The notes below the pieces were generated by a model. It did no database searches. It was given only the letters and a program-made list of their open reading frames with translations, and was not told the origin of the DNA. From Thermohalobaculum sp039028795 (GTDB taxonomy: Bacteria > Pseudomonadota > Alphaproteobacteria > Rhodobacterales > Rhodobacteraceae): a stretch of 64,000 nucleotides of DNA. Positions 47,894 to 54,833 of this stretch are shown here, in pieces. Position numbers and translations under genes: made by a program. The number at the start of each line of letters is the position of its first letter. Position 1 is the stretch's first letter. The DNA lies in contig JBCCHJ010000011.1 in NCBI GenBank assembly GCA_039028795.1, forward strand, positions 47,914 to 111,913, written 5' to 3'.

Positions 47894-48544
47894 TCAGGCC
47901 TTCGGGTCTTCCTCGGGCATCTGCTCGACATCCGGCTGTTCGTCATCGGATGCCGGGGCGTCCTCGATCAGATCGTCATCAGCCTCGGCTGCGGCGCCCA
48001 CATCATCGAACAACTCCGCAATATCGAATTCGGCCTCGGCTTCTTCTTCGGCCCGCAGTTCTTGGATCGACTTGCCGCTGGCCTGCAATTGGGCTTCTTC
48101 CTCGGACCGGGCAACGTTGATCGAGATTTCTGCCGACACCTCAGGGTGCAGCACAACCTTCATTGCGTGCAAGCCCAGTTCCTTCACCGGACGTTCCAGC
48201 ACGACCTGGGATTTCGAGATCGTGAACCCGCCTTCAGTGGCTACATCCGCAGCATCCCGCGAGGTGACCGATCCATAAAGCGAGCCTGCTTCCGATGCCT
48301 GGCGGATGATGACGAATTGCTGACCATCCAGCTTCGCGGCCACCGCTTCGGCTTCCTTCTTCATTTCAAGGTTGCGGGCTTCCAACTGGGCCCGTTGGGT
48401 TTCGAAATGCGCCAGGTTGGCTTTGGTCGCGCGGAGTGCCTTCGACTGGGGCAGCAGATAGTTGCGGGCATATCCGTCTTTGACGGAGACCACATCGCCC
48501 ATTTGGCCCAGCTTTTCGACACGTTCCAGAAGAACGACTTCCAT
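47894..48544 (-). CDS. rplI: 50S ribosomal protein L9, with acidic C-terminal extension
   Basis: 216 residues. The N-terminal rRNA-binding domain (MEVVLLERVEKLGQMGDVV, DGYARNYLLPQ) and the long connecting helix (residues about 40-75) are typical. The C-terminal L9 domain with GSVTSRDAADVA follows. The protein continues about 65 residues beyond the usual ~149 with an extremely acidic tail (AEEEAEAEFDIAELF, DDDLIED). ATG 48544 has AGGAG upstream; a start at 48622 adds 26 residues unlike L9. It is the third gene of rpsF-rpsR-rplI, 13 bases after rpsR. Confidence 0.96.
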   Translation of the reverse strand: MEVVLLERVEKLGQMGDVVSVKDGYARNYLLPQSKALRATKANLAHFETQRAQLEARNLEMKKEAEAVAAKLDGQQFVIIRQASEAGSLYGSVTSRDAADVATEGGFTISKSQVVLERPVKELGLHAMKVVLHPEVSAEISINVARSEEEAQLQASGKSIQELRAEEEAEAEFDIAELFDDVGAAAEADDDLIEDAPASDDEQPDVEQMPEEDPKA

Positions 48545-48557
48545 GTCAGTTCTCCTC

Positions 48558-48785
48558 TTATTGGACCGCGTACGGCAGCAACGCCAGGAACCGGGCGCGC
48601 TTGATGGCACGGCCAAGTTCACGTTGCTTCTTCGCCGAAACGGCCGTGATGCGGGACGGGACGATCTTGCCGCGTTCCGAGATAAAGCGCTGCAGCAATT
48701 TCACGTCTTTGTAGTCGATGGTCGGTGCGTTCGAGCCCGAGAACGGGCAGGACTTGCGGCGGCGGAAAAACGGTTTGCGCGCCAT
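48558..48785 (-). CDS. rpsR: 30S ribosomal protein S18
   Basis: 75 residues, the standard size. FFRRRKSCPFSG, the APTIDYKDVKLLQRFISERGKIVPSRIT core and KKQRELGRAIKRARFLALLPY all match S18. S18 forms a heterodimer with S6 on the 30S platform. The gene lies 2 bases after rpsF and 13 bases before rplI, the usual alphaproteobacterial order. Confidence 0.98.
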   Translation of the reverse strand: MARKPFFRRRKSCPFSGSNAPTIDYKDVKLLQRFISERGKIVPSRITAVSAKKQRELGRAIKRARFLALLPYAVQ

Positions 48786-48787
48786 GA

Positions 48788-49222
48788 TTATGCCCCCTCT
48801 GCTGGACGTTCTTCGCGGTCACGGCGCGGCGGGCGATCATCGCGGTCGCGGCGGTCGCCACGGTCGCGGTCACGGCCACCCCGGCGTTCGTCACGGCTGT
48901 TCTTGGCCAGGACGACGGCGCTGGGACCTTCTTCATGTTCGTCGACTTTGACGGTCATCACCCGCATGACATCTTCGTGCAGACGCATCAGGCGTTCCAT
49001 TTCCTGGACCGCCGCCGAAGGGCTGTCGGATTTCATAAACCCGTAGTGACCCTTGCGGTTTTTGTTAATCTTGTACGACATTGTCCGTAGGCCCCAGTAT
49101 TCGGTGCCAGACAGTGTGCCGCCATTGTCGGTTAAGACCTGGCCAAAGTGCTCGATCAGCCCTTCGGCTTGCGCGTTGGACAAATCCTGACGCGCGATAA
49201 AGACATGCTCGTAAAGAGCCAT
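48788..49222 (-). CDS. rpsF: 30S ribosomal protein S6 with Arg/Asp-rich tail
   Basis: 144 residues. The S6 core (MALYEHVFIARQDLSNAQAE, GTEYWGLRTMSYKINKNRKGHYGFMK and MRLHEDVMRVMTVKVDEHEEGP) spans about 100 residues. A 40-residue tail of alternating Arg and Asp (DERRGGRDRDRGDRRDRDD and more) follows. Tails of S6 vary between species and can be glutamylated in E. coli by RimK. ATG 49222 with GAGG upstream is preferred to a GTG at 49228. It is the first gene of the S6-S18-L9 operon. Confidence 0.97.
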   Translation of the reverse strand: MALYEHVFIARQDLSNAQAEGLIEHFGQVLTDNGGTLSGTEYWGLRTMSYKINKNRKGHYGFMKSDSPSAAVQEMERLMRLHEDVMRVMTVKVDEHEEGPSAVVLAKNSRDERRGGRDRDRGDRRDRDDRPPRRDREERPAEGA

Positions 49223-49773
49223 GCTCACCTCGATTTTCTAGCGCGCTTCACCGTGCAGATGTCATGTCCCGGACCTGCACACGAGAGGCGTCGCGGTCAA
49301 ACCTTCCCGGGACGTGGCGGGCCATAGCGTAAAGCCCCACGATAGGCAAGTGGTTAGAGCGCGTTGCGGGACCGCATTCCATTATCCAACCTTCGGGTCA
49401 GTTGTTCTGCATAACGCATTTCACGGCATTTCCGGACTGAATATCCGGACGAAATCTCTGCCACCAATGGCAGGCAGTGATTCTACCGGACACCCGAGTT
49501 TGCCCTTTAGGATTGCCATGTCCTGAACCAAAAGGTGTTGAACCCTGCGCATAAAGCAAACCGTGCGGTTCGAATCCTTAGATCGATCCAAGAATCGAGT
49601 GTTTTTGGGACTTCCAGACCCAAAGGTAAGACTTCGTTAACCAATCTGAACGCAACCTTAATGCAGGTGGACGGTGGAGTTGTGTGTGCGGTCGCGGCGT
49701 TGGAAAGCTTCGCGGCCGAAAATGTCTTTTGCGGTGTTCCGATGTCGGGTTCCGCCGCAGCGAGGACGCGTAA
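49223..49773. other. Divergent intergenic region upstream of rpsF
   Basis: A 551-base gap without a convincing gene. It should contain the rpsF promoter on the minus strand and that of the membrane protein gene on the plus strand. A TTTGGG/CCCAAA inverted repeat lies at 49604-49624. GTTAACCAATCTGAACG near 49636 and CTTAATG near 49652 look like degraded CtrA half-sites. A GGTTCGAATCC at 49567-49577 resembles a tRNA T-loop, but no tRNA can be folded. No S6:S18 leader fold was identified. Confidence 0.5.
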
Positions 49774-50499
49774 ATGGACGACCGGACGACAGAGGACAAG
49801 TGGCGGTCCAGCGGCCTGATTGTCGCAAGCATTCTTTGCAGCGCCCTGCTTATGGCATTTTCATACCGGCACTTCGGCAGGGGGGATACCGATGCCGGAT
49901 GGTTTGCCTTAGCCGGGTTGCCGTTCATGGCAGCCACCATTTGGGGCTGCCTGGATCATGATAAACTGCCCCGTTGGGCACCTTATCCAGCGTTGATCTA
50001 TCTCACCACTATGGTCGTGACGATGATCCATATCTGGAATATCGACCATGGTGCGTCGTTGATGTGGCTGTGCGTGATCCCGCCCTTTGCAACCTTCGCA
50101 ATCGGGGCCCGCGGAGGGCTGGTCTTCAGTTGTATTGGCATGGCCATGATGCTGACCGGCACTGTTCTGAAAACGCACCTGCTGCCAGAACCTTATGTCA
50201 TCCGATATGTGTGCGCCTATATTTTGGTTGCTGGCTTCGTCTTTGCATTTGAACGCAAGCGCGAACGTGTTGCGGCCGAGGTTGAAAGCGCCCGGCAGAG
50301 AATTCAAACCCTGGAAGGCCTGCTGCGGATCTGTGGCTGGTGCCATCGGCAGATGCGTGACGATGAAGGCAACTGGGTGCCGACCGAACAGTTCTTCCAA
50401 GATCGCGCACCGGTCCGGTTCAGCCACGGGCTTTGCCCTGACTGCGCGGCCAAGGTGATGGAAGATGGCAGCGACTATTCGCTGAAGTCAACGGGATAG
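49774..50499 (+). CDS. Multi-helix membrane protein with C-terminal CxxC...CxxC module
   Basis: 241 residues. Six hydrophobic segments cover residues about 14-165 (for example LIVASILCSALLMAFSYR, LPFMAATIWGCL, ALIYLTTMVVTMIHIW, CVIPPFATFAIG). A helical linker (FERKRERVAAEVESARQRIQTLEGLL) leads to the module ICGWCHRQMRDDEGNW, then FSHGLCPDCAAKVMED. This Cys4 module with FSHGxCPxC is seen at the C-terminus of various PAS, receiver and kinase proteins and probably binds metal. The layout, membrane sensor plus coiled linker plus output module, suggests a signalling protein. The output target is unknown. Confidence 0.75.
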   Translation: MDDRTTEDKWRSSGLIVASILCSALLMAFSYRHFGRGDTDAGWFALAGLPFMAATIWGCLDHDKLPRWAPYPALIYLTTMVVTMIHIWNIDHGASLMWLCVIPPFATFAIGARGGLVFSCIGMAMMLTGTVLKTHLLPEPYVIRYVCAYILVAGFVFAFERKRERVAAEVESARQRIQTLEGLLRICGWCHRQMRDDEGNWVPTEQFFQDRAPVRFSHGLCPDCAAKVMEDGSDYSLKSTG

Positions 50500-50520
50500 G
50501 GCGGACAGCTTGTCCGCCCT
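50496..50520. terminator. Bidirectional hairpin, REP-like, overlapping a stop codon
   Basis: AGGGCGGACA (50498-50507), loop GCT and TGTCCGCCCT (50511-50520), ten perfect pairs. The TAG before it (50497-50499) is the stop codon of the membrane protein gene, and the head reads ATAG, a variant of the GTAG family. AAATTT follows. Between two convergent genes it probably ends transcription from both sides. Confidence 0.65.
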
Positions 50521-50545
50521 AAATTTCAGGACTTGCCCGTGATTG

Positions 50546-50926
50546 TCACGACTTGCGCATCATCGCATCTACGCTCCACGGACCTGGGCCTGCGAAGACC
50601 ACATAGAAGAAGATGAAGCAGTAAAGGATCGCTGCGTCCCCGCCATTGTTGGTCGGGAACAGATCCCTCGGCGCATGGGCCATCCAATATGCGACCGCCA
50701 TGGTGCCCGAGGCCAAGAACGCTGCGGGGCGCGTAAAAAGGCCCACAATCAAAAGGGCGCCGGTGACAATCTCGATGACCCCGGCCCACCAACCGAGAGA
50801 CATCATCTCTGTCACCCGCTCGGTCGGTGGGATACCAATCAGTTCCTGCGTGCCGTGCAATAAGAAAATCAGTCCCGAAACTGCTCTCAGCAGGCTCAGA
50901 ACGGCGGGTCGCATTGAATCCAGCAT
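50546..50926 (-). CDS. DoxX family membrane protein
   Basis: 126 residues with four transmembrane helices. The DoxX pattern is evident in LLRAVSGLIFLLHGTQEL, GWWAGVIEIVTGALLIVGLFTRPAAFLASGTMAVAYWMAH and the closing GDAAILYCFIFFYVVFAGPGPWSVD. Relatives participate in oxidative-stress or quinone-linked functions, but the molecular role is not settled. It is convergent with the Cys-module membrane protein gene and lies 57 bases downstream of livF on the same strand; it is probably not part of the liv operon. Confidence 0.9.
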   Translation of the reverse strand: MLDSMRPAVLSLLRAVSGLIFLLHGTQELIGIPPTERVTEMMSLGWWAGVIEIVTGALLIVGLFTRPAAFLASGTMAVAYWMAHAPRDLFPTNNGGDAAILYCFIFFYVVFAGPGPWSVDAMMRKS

Positions 50927-50983
50927 GACGTCCTCTCCACTATGATTTTATGGTGGGCTGGCATGCGTGGCTGGCCCGATCGA

Positions 50984-51895
50984 TTAGCCGCCCAAGAACA
51001 GGCGCCCCACATCCGGGTCGGCCAAAAGGTCGTCGCCGGGACCGGCCTTCGCCAATTGGCCAGAGACCAGAACATAGCCGAGATCGGCGAATTCCAGGCC
51101 CTTCTTGGCGTTCTGTTCCACCATTACGATGGTTTTGCCGTCGACATGCTGCAGATCGTGCAGGATCTCGAAGACCATGTCGATGAAGCGGGGCTCCAAG
51201 CCAATCGAAGGCTCGTCCACCAAGAGCACATCCGGGCCCATGACCAAGGCACGCGAGATTTCCAAGAGGCGACGCTCGCCCCCCGAAAGCACCCGCGCCG
51301 GGTTCGACCGGCGCGCAGCAAGGCGATCGTATTTCTGGAAGACCTGTTCTGCGGCCTCTTTCGCCGCGTCCGTCGTGTCCTTCAAGTATCCGCCCATCAG
51401 CAGGTTTTCTTCCACGGTCATGTCTGGGAAGACAGAATTGTCCTGCAGGATATAGGCGATGCCCGCGGTCTTCAGCTTATCGTTCGGCTTCAACTTGGTG
51501 ACATCGGTACCGCCTGCGGTGATCGAGCCTCCGAAGATGTTCGTAAACCCGAAGATCGAGTGCAGAACCGTCGACTTCCCCGCCCCGTTCGGTCCGATCA
51601 GGCAAAGGCTTTGGCCCTTTCCGACGGCCAGATCGAAATCATGCAAGATCTCCATCCGCCCATAGCCTGCGCGCAAAGTATCGATGGTCAGGAAGGGCTC
51701 GTCGGGGACGTATCCCTTCAGTTCCTCCATCTTCGGGGCTTCTGCGGCGATCTTCGCGGCTTCTTTGGCAACCGCGTCAACGGACATCACCACATCGACC
51801 GAACCCATGTGATAGCCGGATGCCCGGCGGGCGGCTGCTTCGGCAGCGGTCTCTTCGGTGGTTTTTTCGTCGGGTGTTTTTGTTTCTTCGGTCAT
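50984..51895 (-). CDS. livF: Branched-chain amino acid ABC transporter ATPase LivF, with N-terminal extension
   Basis: 303 residues, about 65 longer than typical LivF (~235). The ATPase has GPNGAGKSTVLHSIFG (Walker A), LSGGERRLLEISRALVMGPDVLLVDEPSIGLEP (signature plus Walker B) and VEQNAKKGLEFAD. The extra N-terminal part is rich in Glu, Lys and Ala (MTEETKTPDEKTTEETAAEA) and contains VDVVMSVDAVAKEAAKIAAEAP. The start overlaps the livG stop codon by one base. It is the last gene of livK-H-M-G-F. Confidence 0.93.
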   Translation of the reverse strand: MTEETKTPDEKTTEETAAEAAARRASGYHMGSVDVVMSVDAVAKEAAKIAAEAPKMEELKGYVPDEPFLTIDTLRAGYGRMEILHDFDLAVGKGQSLCLIGPNGAGKSTVLHSIFGFTNIFGGSITAGGTDVTKLKPNDKLKTAGIAYILQDNSVFPDMTVEENLLMGGYLKDTTDAAKEAAEQVFQKYDRLAARRSNPARVLSGGERRLLEISRALVMGPDVLLVDEPSIGLEPRFIDMVFEILHDLQHVDGKTIVMVEQNAKKGLEFADLGYVLVSGQLAKAGPGDDLLADPDVGRLFLGG

Positions 51896-52638
51896 CAGTG
51901 CGCCCCCAGATAGGCGTCGAGGACGCGCGGATCGTTTTGAATTTCCTCGGGCGAACCTCCGGCCAGCATCTGGCCGTGGGCCAGGCAGTAGATGTGGCTG
52001 GCCAGGTTCATGATCACACGCATGTTGTGTTCAATGACAAATAGCGTGATGCCCAGTTCTTCGTTGGCGCGCTTCAGCCGGTCGATCAGCCCGTTGATCA
52101 GGGTCGGGTTGATGCCTGCCGTGGGCTCGTCCAGCATAAGCACCGTCGGATCGTTCATCAGTGCCATACCAAATTCCAGCAGCTTCTGCTGACCGAAGGA
52201 AAGGTCGCCACCCTTGAGGAAACGTTTTTCGTAGAGACCCACGAAATCCAACAGGCGTTCGGCCTTTTCCGTGTCCTCGGCCCTGCTGCCACCGAACATG
52301 GACAGGAATTTTTCCTTCCGGTGCGGGATCGAGATTAGCATGTTGTCGACGCAGTTCATCTCGCCATAGATCCGCGTCTGCTGGAAAGTGCGCAGCAGAC
52401 CCAGACGGGCGATCTGCGGTACCCGCAGTTTGCTGATTTCCTTGCCTTCGAACTTGATCGATCCGCTGTCGATGGGGTGGAAGCCGACGATCGAGTTGAA
52501 GATCGTCGTCTTGCCCGACCCATTCGGGCCGATGAGCCCGGTGATCGAGCCTTTGGTGACTTCCAGGCTGATGTCCTTGTTGGCTACCACGCCTCCGAAG
52601 GTCTTGGTGACGGACCCAACTTCGATAATGGCTGTCAT
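51895..52638 (-). CDS. livG: Branched-chain amino acid ABC transporter ATPase LivG
   Basis: 247 residues from ATG 52638. VGSVTKTFGGVVANKDISLEV opens the protein. Walker A is GPNGSGKTTIFNSIVG, the signature LSFGQQKLLEFGMALMNDPTVLMLDEPTAGINP, and the last part FVIEHNMRVIMNLASHIYCLAHGQMLAGGSPEEIQNDPRVLDAYLG is classic LivG. A longer frame up to 52806 would run into the repeat and livM and is rejected. It hydrolyses ATP with LivF to drive LivHM. Confidence 0.95.
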   Translation of the reverse strand: MTAIIEVGSVTKTFGGVVANKDISLEVTKGSITGLIGPNGSGKTTIFNSIVGFHPIDSGSIKFEGKEISKLRVPQIARLGLLRTFQQTRIYGEMNCVDNMLISIPHRKEKFLSMFGGSRAEDTEKAERLLDFVGLYEKRFLKGGDLSFGQQKLLEFGMALMNDPTVLMLDEPTAGINPTLINGLIDRLKRANEELGITLFVIEHNMRVIMNLASHIYCLAHGQMLAGGSPEEIQNDPRVLDAYLGAH

Positions 52639-52648
52639 GTGGTTTTCT

Positions 52649-52696
52649 GTGGGGGCTCTGCCCCCACACCCCCGGAGTATTTTCGGCAAGCTGAAG
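52649..52696 (+). repeat. Hairpin repeat with CGGAGTATTTT tail (copy 3)
   Basis: GTGGGGGC-TCT-GCCCCCAC (8-base arms, 52649-52667) followed by ACCCCCGGAGTATTTTCGGC and AAGCTGAAG. The tail agrees with copy 1 at 26338-26408 except for a few bases. It sits between livG and livM on the strand opposite to these genes, so it is not a conventional terminator for them. Confidence 0.65.
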
Positions 52697-52702
52697 AGAT
52701 GA

Positions 52703-53827
52703 TCATGCCGGGGCCTCCCCCCGGGCGGCCTCTTCGGCGGCCTTACGGTCGACGAATTCACCGAAGAGTTCCGGGCGGGATCGGCGCAGGCTGCCCATGA
52801 TACCATCCTGGAAGTAGACGACGATGACCACGATCAGCACGCCGAGCGCGACCCATTGCCAACCCAGGATGTAGGTCCAGGTGCCTTCCTTCAAGACATG
52901 GAACAGGATCGCACCCAGGACCGGCCCCCAGAGGGTGCCCTTGCCGCCCAGCAGCACCGCGACGACCATGAAGATGCCGAGGTAGATGGTTTGGAAGGCG
53001 ACCTCCAGGGGTTCGATGAAACCGACTGTGTTGCCGTAGATCGCGCCGCAGAGCCCGACAAAGAAGGCGGCAATGGCCCAGCAGACCTGCTTGATCCACA
53101 GGGTTTGCAGGCCCATGCCTTCGGCTTTTTGTTCATCATCGCGGATGGCGTTTAGGGCCAGGCCGAACCGGGTGGAATAGAGCCAGGCAGCCACGCCAAA
53201 GGTCGCAACAACCAGGGCGAAGTTAAGCATATAAAGGGTATACTTCGCGGTATCCGGGTCGCCCGGGAAGGGCGGCATCGAAATGCCCTGTCCTGCGCCA
53301 ATCCATTCCCAGGTGCCGAACATCTCGCCCGCTGCAATGGCAACGCCGAGGGTTCCTATGGCAAAGTAAGGACCGCGCAAGCCGAACAAGACCCAGCCCA
53401 GCGGGATCGCCAGGATTGCACAGATCACCGGGGCGGCGATCAACCCAATGGCTAATCCTGTGAAGTATTGGACGGATGTGAACTCGAAAACATTGATCCC
53501 GCCGGCATAGGTGTATTCGCCGAGATCATGGGCGACCGAGACCTGGAATATCGCCGACATATACATGCCGAGGCCGAAGAAAAAGATATTGCCAAGGCTG
53601 TTGTACCCCATCTGCCCACCCTGCATGTCCCAGGTCAGGGCCAGGACGACCAGGACCCACATGGCCGAGTACTGCTGGGTGAATTCAGGCAGGATCAGCG
53701 GGGCGCCGATGGCTAGGGCCGCCATGACGGCATAGGCAAACCACTTGGCCTTACCTTGGGCGAAAGGTGTCGCGATGGCCACCAGCAGGAACGGCAGGTG
53801 GGCGATGACAAATCCGAAGTTCGACAT
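52703..53827 (-). CDS. livM: Branched-chain amino acid ABC transporter permease LivM
   Basis: 374 residues, about ten hydrophobic segments. The LivM signature is visible in GLRGPYFAIGTLGVAIAAGEM, the cytoplasmic coupling loop LALNAIRDDEQKAEGMGLQTLWIKQVCWAIAAFFVGLCGAIYG, and GGKGTLWGPVLGAILFHVLKEG. The C-terminus continues as a soluble tail (RSRPELFGEFVDRKAAEEAARG). It forms the membrane channel with LivH. The livH stop codon lies 2 bases upstream. A repeat element separates it from livG. Confidence 0.94.
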   Translation of the reverse strand: MSNFGFVIAHLPFLLVAIATPFAQGKAKWFAYAVMAALAIGAPLILPEFTQQYSAMWVLVVLALTWDMQGGQMGYNSLGNIFFFGLGMYMSAIFQVSVAHDLGEYTYAGGINVFEFTSVQYFTGLAIGLIAAPVICAILAIPLGWVLFGLRGPYFAIGTLGVAIAAGEMFGTWEWIGAGQGISMPPFPGDPDTAKYTLYMLNFALVVATFGVAAWLYSTRFGLALNAIRDDEQKAEGMGLQTLWIKQVCWAIAAFFVGLCGAIYGNTVGFIEPLEVAFQTIYLGIFMVVAVLLGGKGTLWGPVLGAILFHVLKEGTWTYILGWQWVALGVLIVVIVVYFQDGIMGSLRRSRPELFGEFVDRKAAEEAARGEAPA

Positions 53828-53829
53828 GA

Positions 53830-54735
53830 TTAGGCCACCGCCTGACGTTTACGCGATTGTTGCAGTAGCCGGAAAAACAGCACAACCAACAACAGGCCGA
53901 CGACCAGTGCTTGCTGGTACTGCGCACCCAGGATGAAGCCCCCGAACTGCTCCAAGCTTCCCATGCCTAAACCCGCAGCAATTACGCCGGGCAGGTTGCC
54001 GATACCGGCAGCCACCACCAGCACGAAGGCGCGGATGGAGTAGGTAATGCCGTAGAACGGTTGGATGACCCAGATCATAGCCACCAGCGCGCCTGCCGCG
54101 CCGCAGATGGCACCGTTCAGGCAGAAGGTGAAGCGGTAGACTTTGTCGGTGTCGATACCCATGACGCGCGCTGCACGGGCGTTCTGCGCAGTGGCGCGGA
54201 TCGCCTGGCCCATGCGGGATTTTTTCATGAACCAGACCAGGACCACTGCCAGGACGCAGCAGATGAAGAACGCCATGATTTTCTGCCAGGCCAGCAGAAC
54301 AAGACCATCACCGAAGACGTCCAGCGAGCCCCAGCCCAGATCGATGGTTTGGGTGTCCTGGGTGAACATCAACGACAAGCCCTGCTCGATCACATAGGCG
54401 CAGCCAAAGGTCGCCAACAGGGACACGAACATGTCCATTTCCAGCACCTGGCGCACTACAGCCTGATAGATGACCCAGGAAAGCCCCCACATGACCACAG
54501 CCGAGACGAACATTCCGATCACGGGGTGCACGCCCAAACCGCCAAGATACCAGCAGACATAACCGCCCGCGATCACAAACGGACCTTGGGCGAGGTTCTT
54601 GACGTTCATCACGCCCCAGACCAGGGCCAACCCATAGGCGATCAGCGCAAACACCGCGCCAATCAGCAAACCCTCCAGAAACAGGCCAGCAGCCAGTTTT
54701 GGAACCTGGAGCAAAATATCGATGTTGGCCCACAT
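53830..54735 (-). CDS. livH: Branched-chain amino acid ABC transporter permease LivH
   Basis: 301 residues with about eight helices. LFLEGLLIGAVFALIAYGLALVWGVMNVKNLAQGPFVIAGGYV is the typical LivH opening, and RATAQNARAARVMGIDTDKVYRFTFCLNGAICGAAGALVAM the coupling loop with helix. The C-terminal ALVVGLLLVVLFFRLL ends in basic residues. The gene follows livK after a stable hairpin and precedes livM by 2 bases. Confidence 0.94.
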   Translation of the reverse strand: MWANIDILLQVPKLAAGLFLEGLLIGAVFALIAYGLALVWGVMNVKNLAQGPFVIAGGYVCWYLGGLGVHPVIGMFVSAVVMWGLSWVIYQAVVRQVLEMDMFVSLLATFGCAYVIEQGLSLMFTQDTQTIDLGWGSLDVFGDGLVLLAWQKIMAFFICCVLAVVLVWFMKKSRMGQAIRATAQNARAARVMGIDTDKVYRFTFCLNGAICGAAGALVAMIWVIQPFYGITYSIRAFVLVVAAGIGNLPGVIAAGLGMGSLEQFGGFILGAQYQQALVVGLLLVVLFFRLLQQSRKRQAVA

Positions 54736-54781
54736 GGGCGGTTCCCCCTTGTTCGGGTCGGTCGTCTACTTTTTACGAATT

Positions 54782-54807
54782 GGGCCGGCCCATCGTGGGG
54801 CCGGCCC
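54782..54807 (-). promoter_or_regulatory. Stable intercistronic hairpin between livK and livH
   Basis: Two GGGCCGGCCC arms (54782-54791 and 54798-54807), each a self-palindrome, around a 6-base loop. Ten perfect GC pairs without a T-run on the minus strand. Such hairpins behind binding-protein genes usually protect the upstream mRNA or limit read-through, giving more LivK than permease. Confidence 0.75.
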
Positions 54808-54833
54808 GAATTTTCAGTTACACACGCGCGGTA

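Noticed and set aside
49561..49585. tRNA-like T-loop GGTTCGAATCC
   Set aside because: The bases that would form the T-stem (TGCGG and CCTTA) do not pair, and no acceptor or anticodon stem can be drawn upstream.
49314..49819. Two small plus-strand open frames upstream of the membrane sensor gene
   Set aside because: Neither has a good start signal; the second overlaps the better supported gene at 49774.
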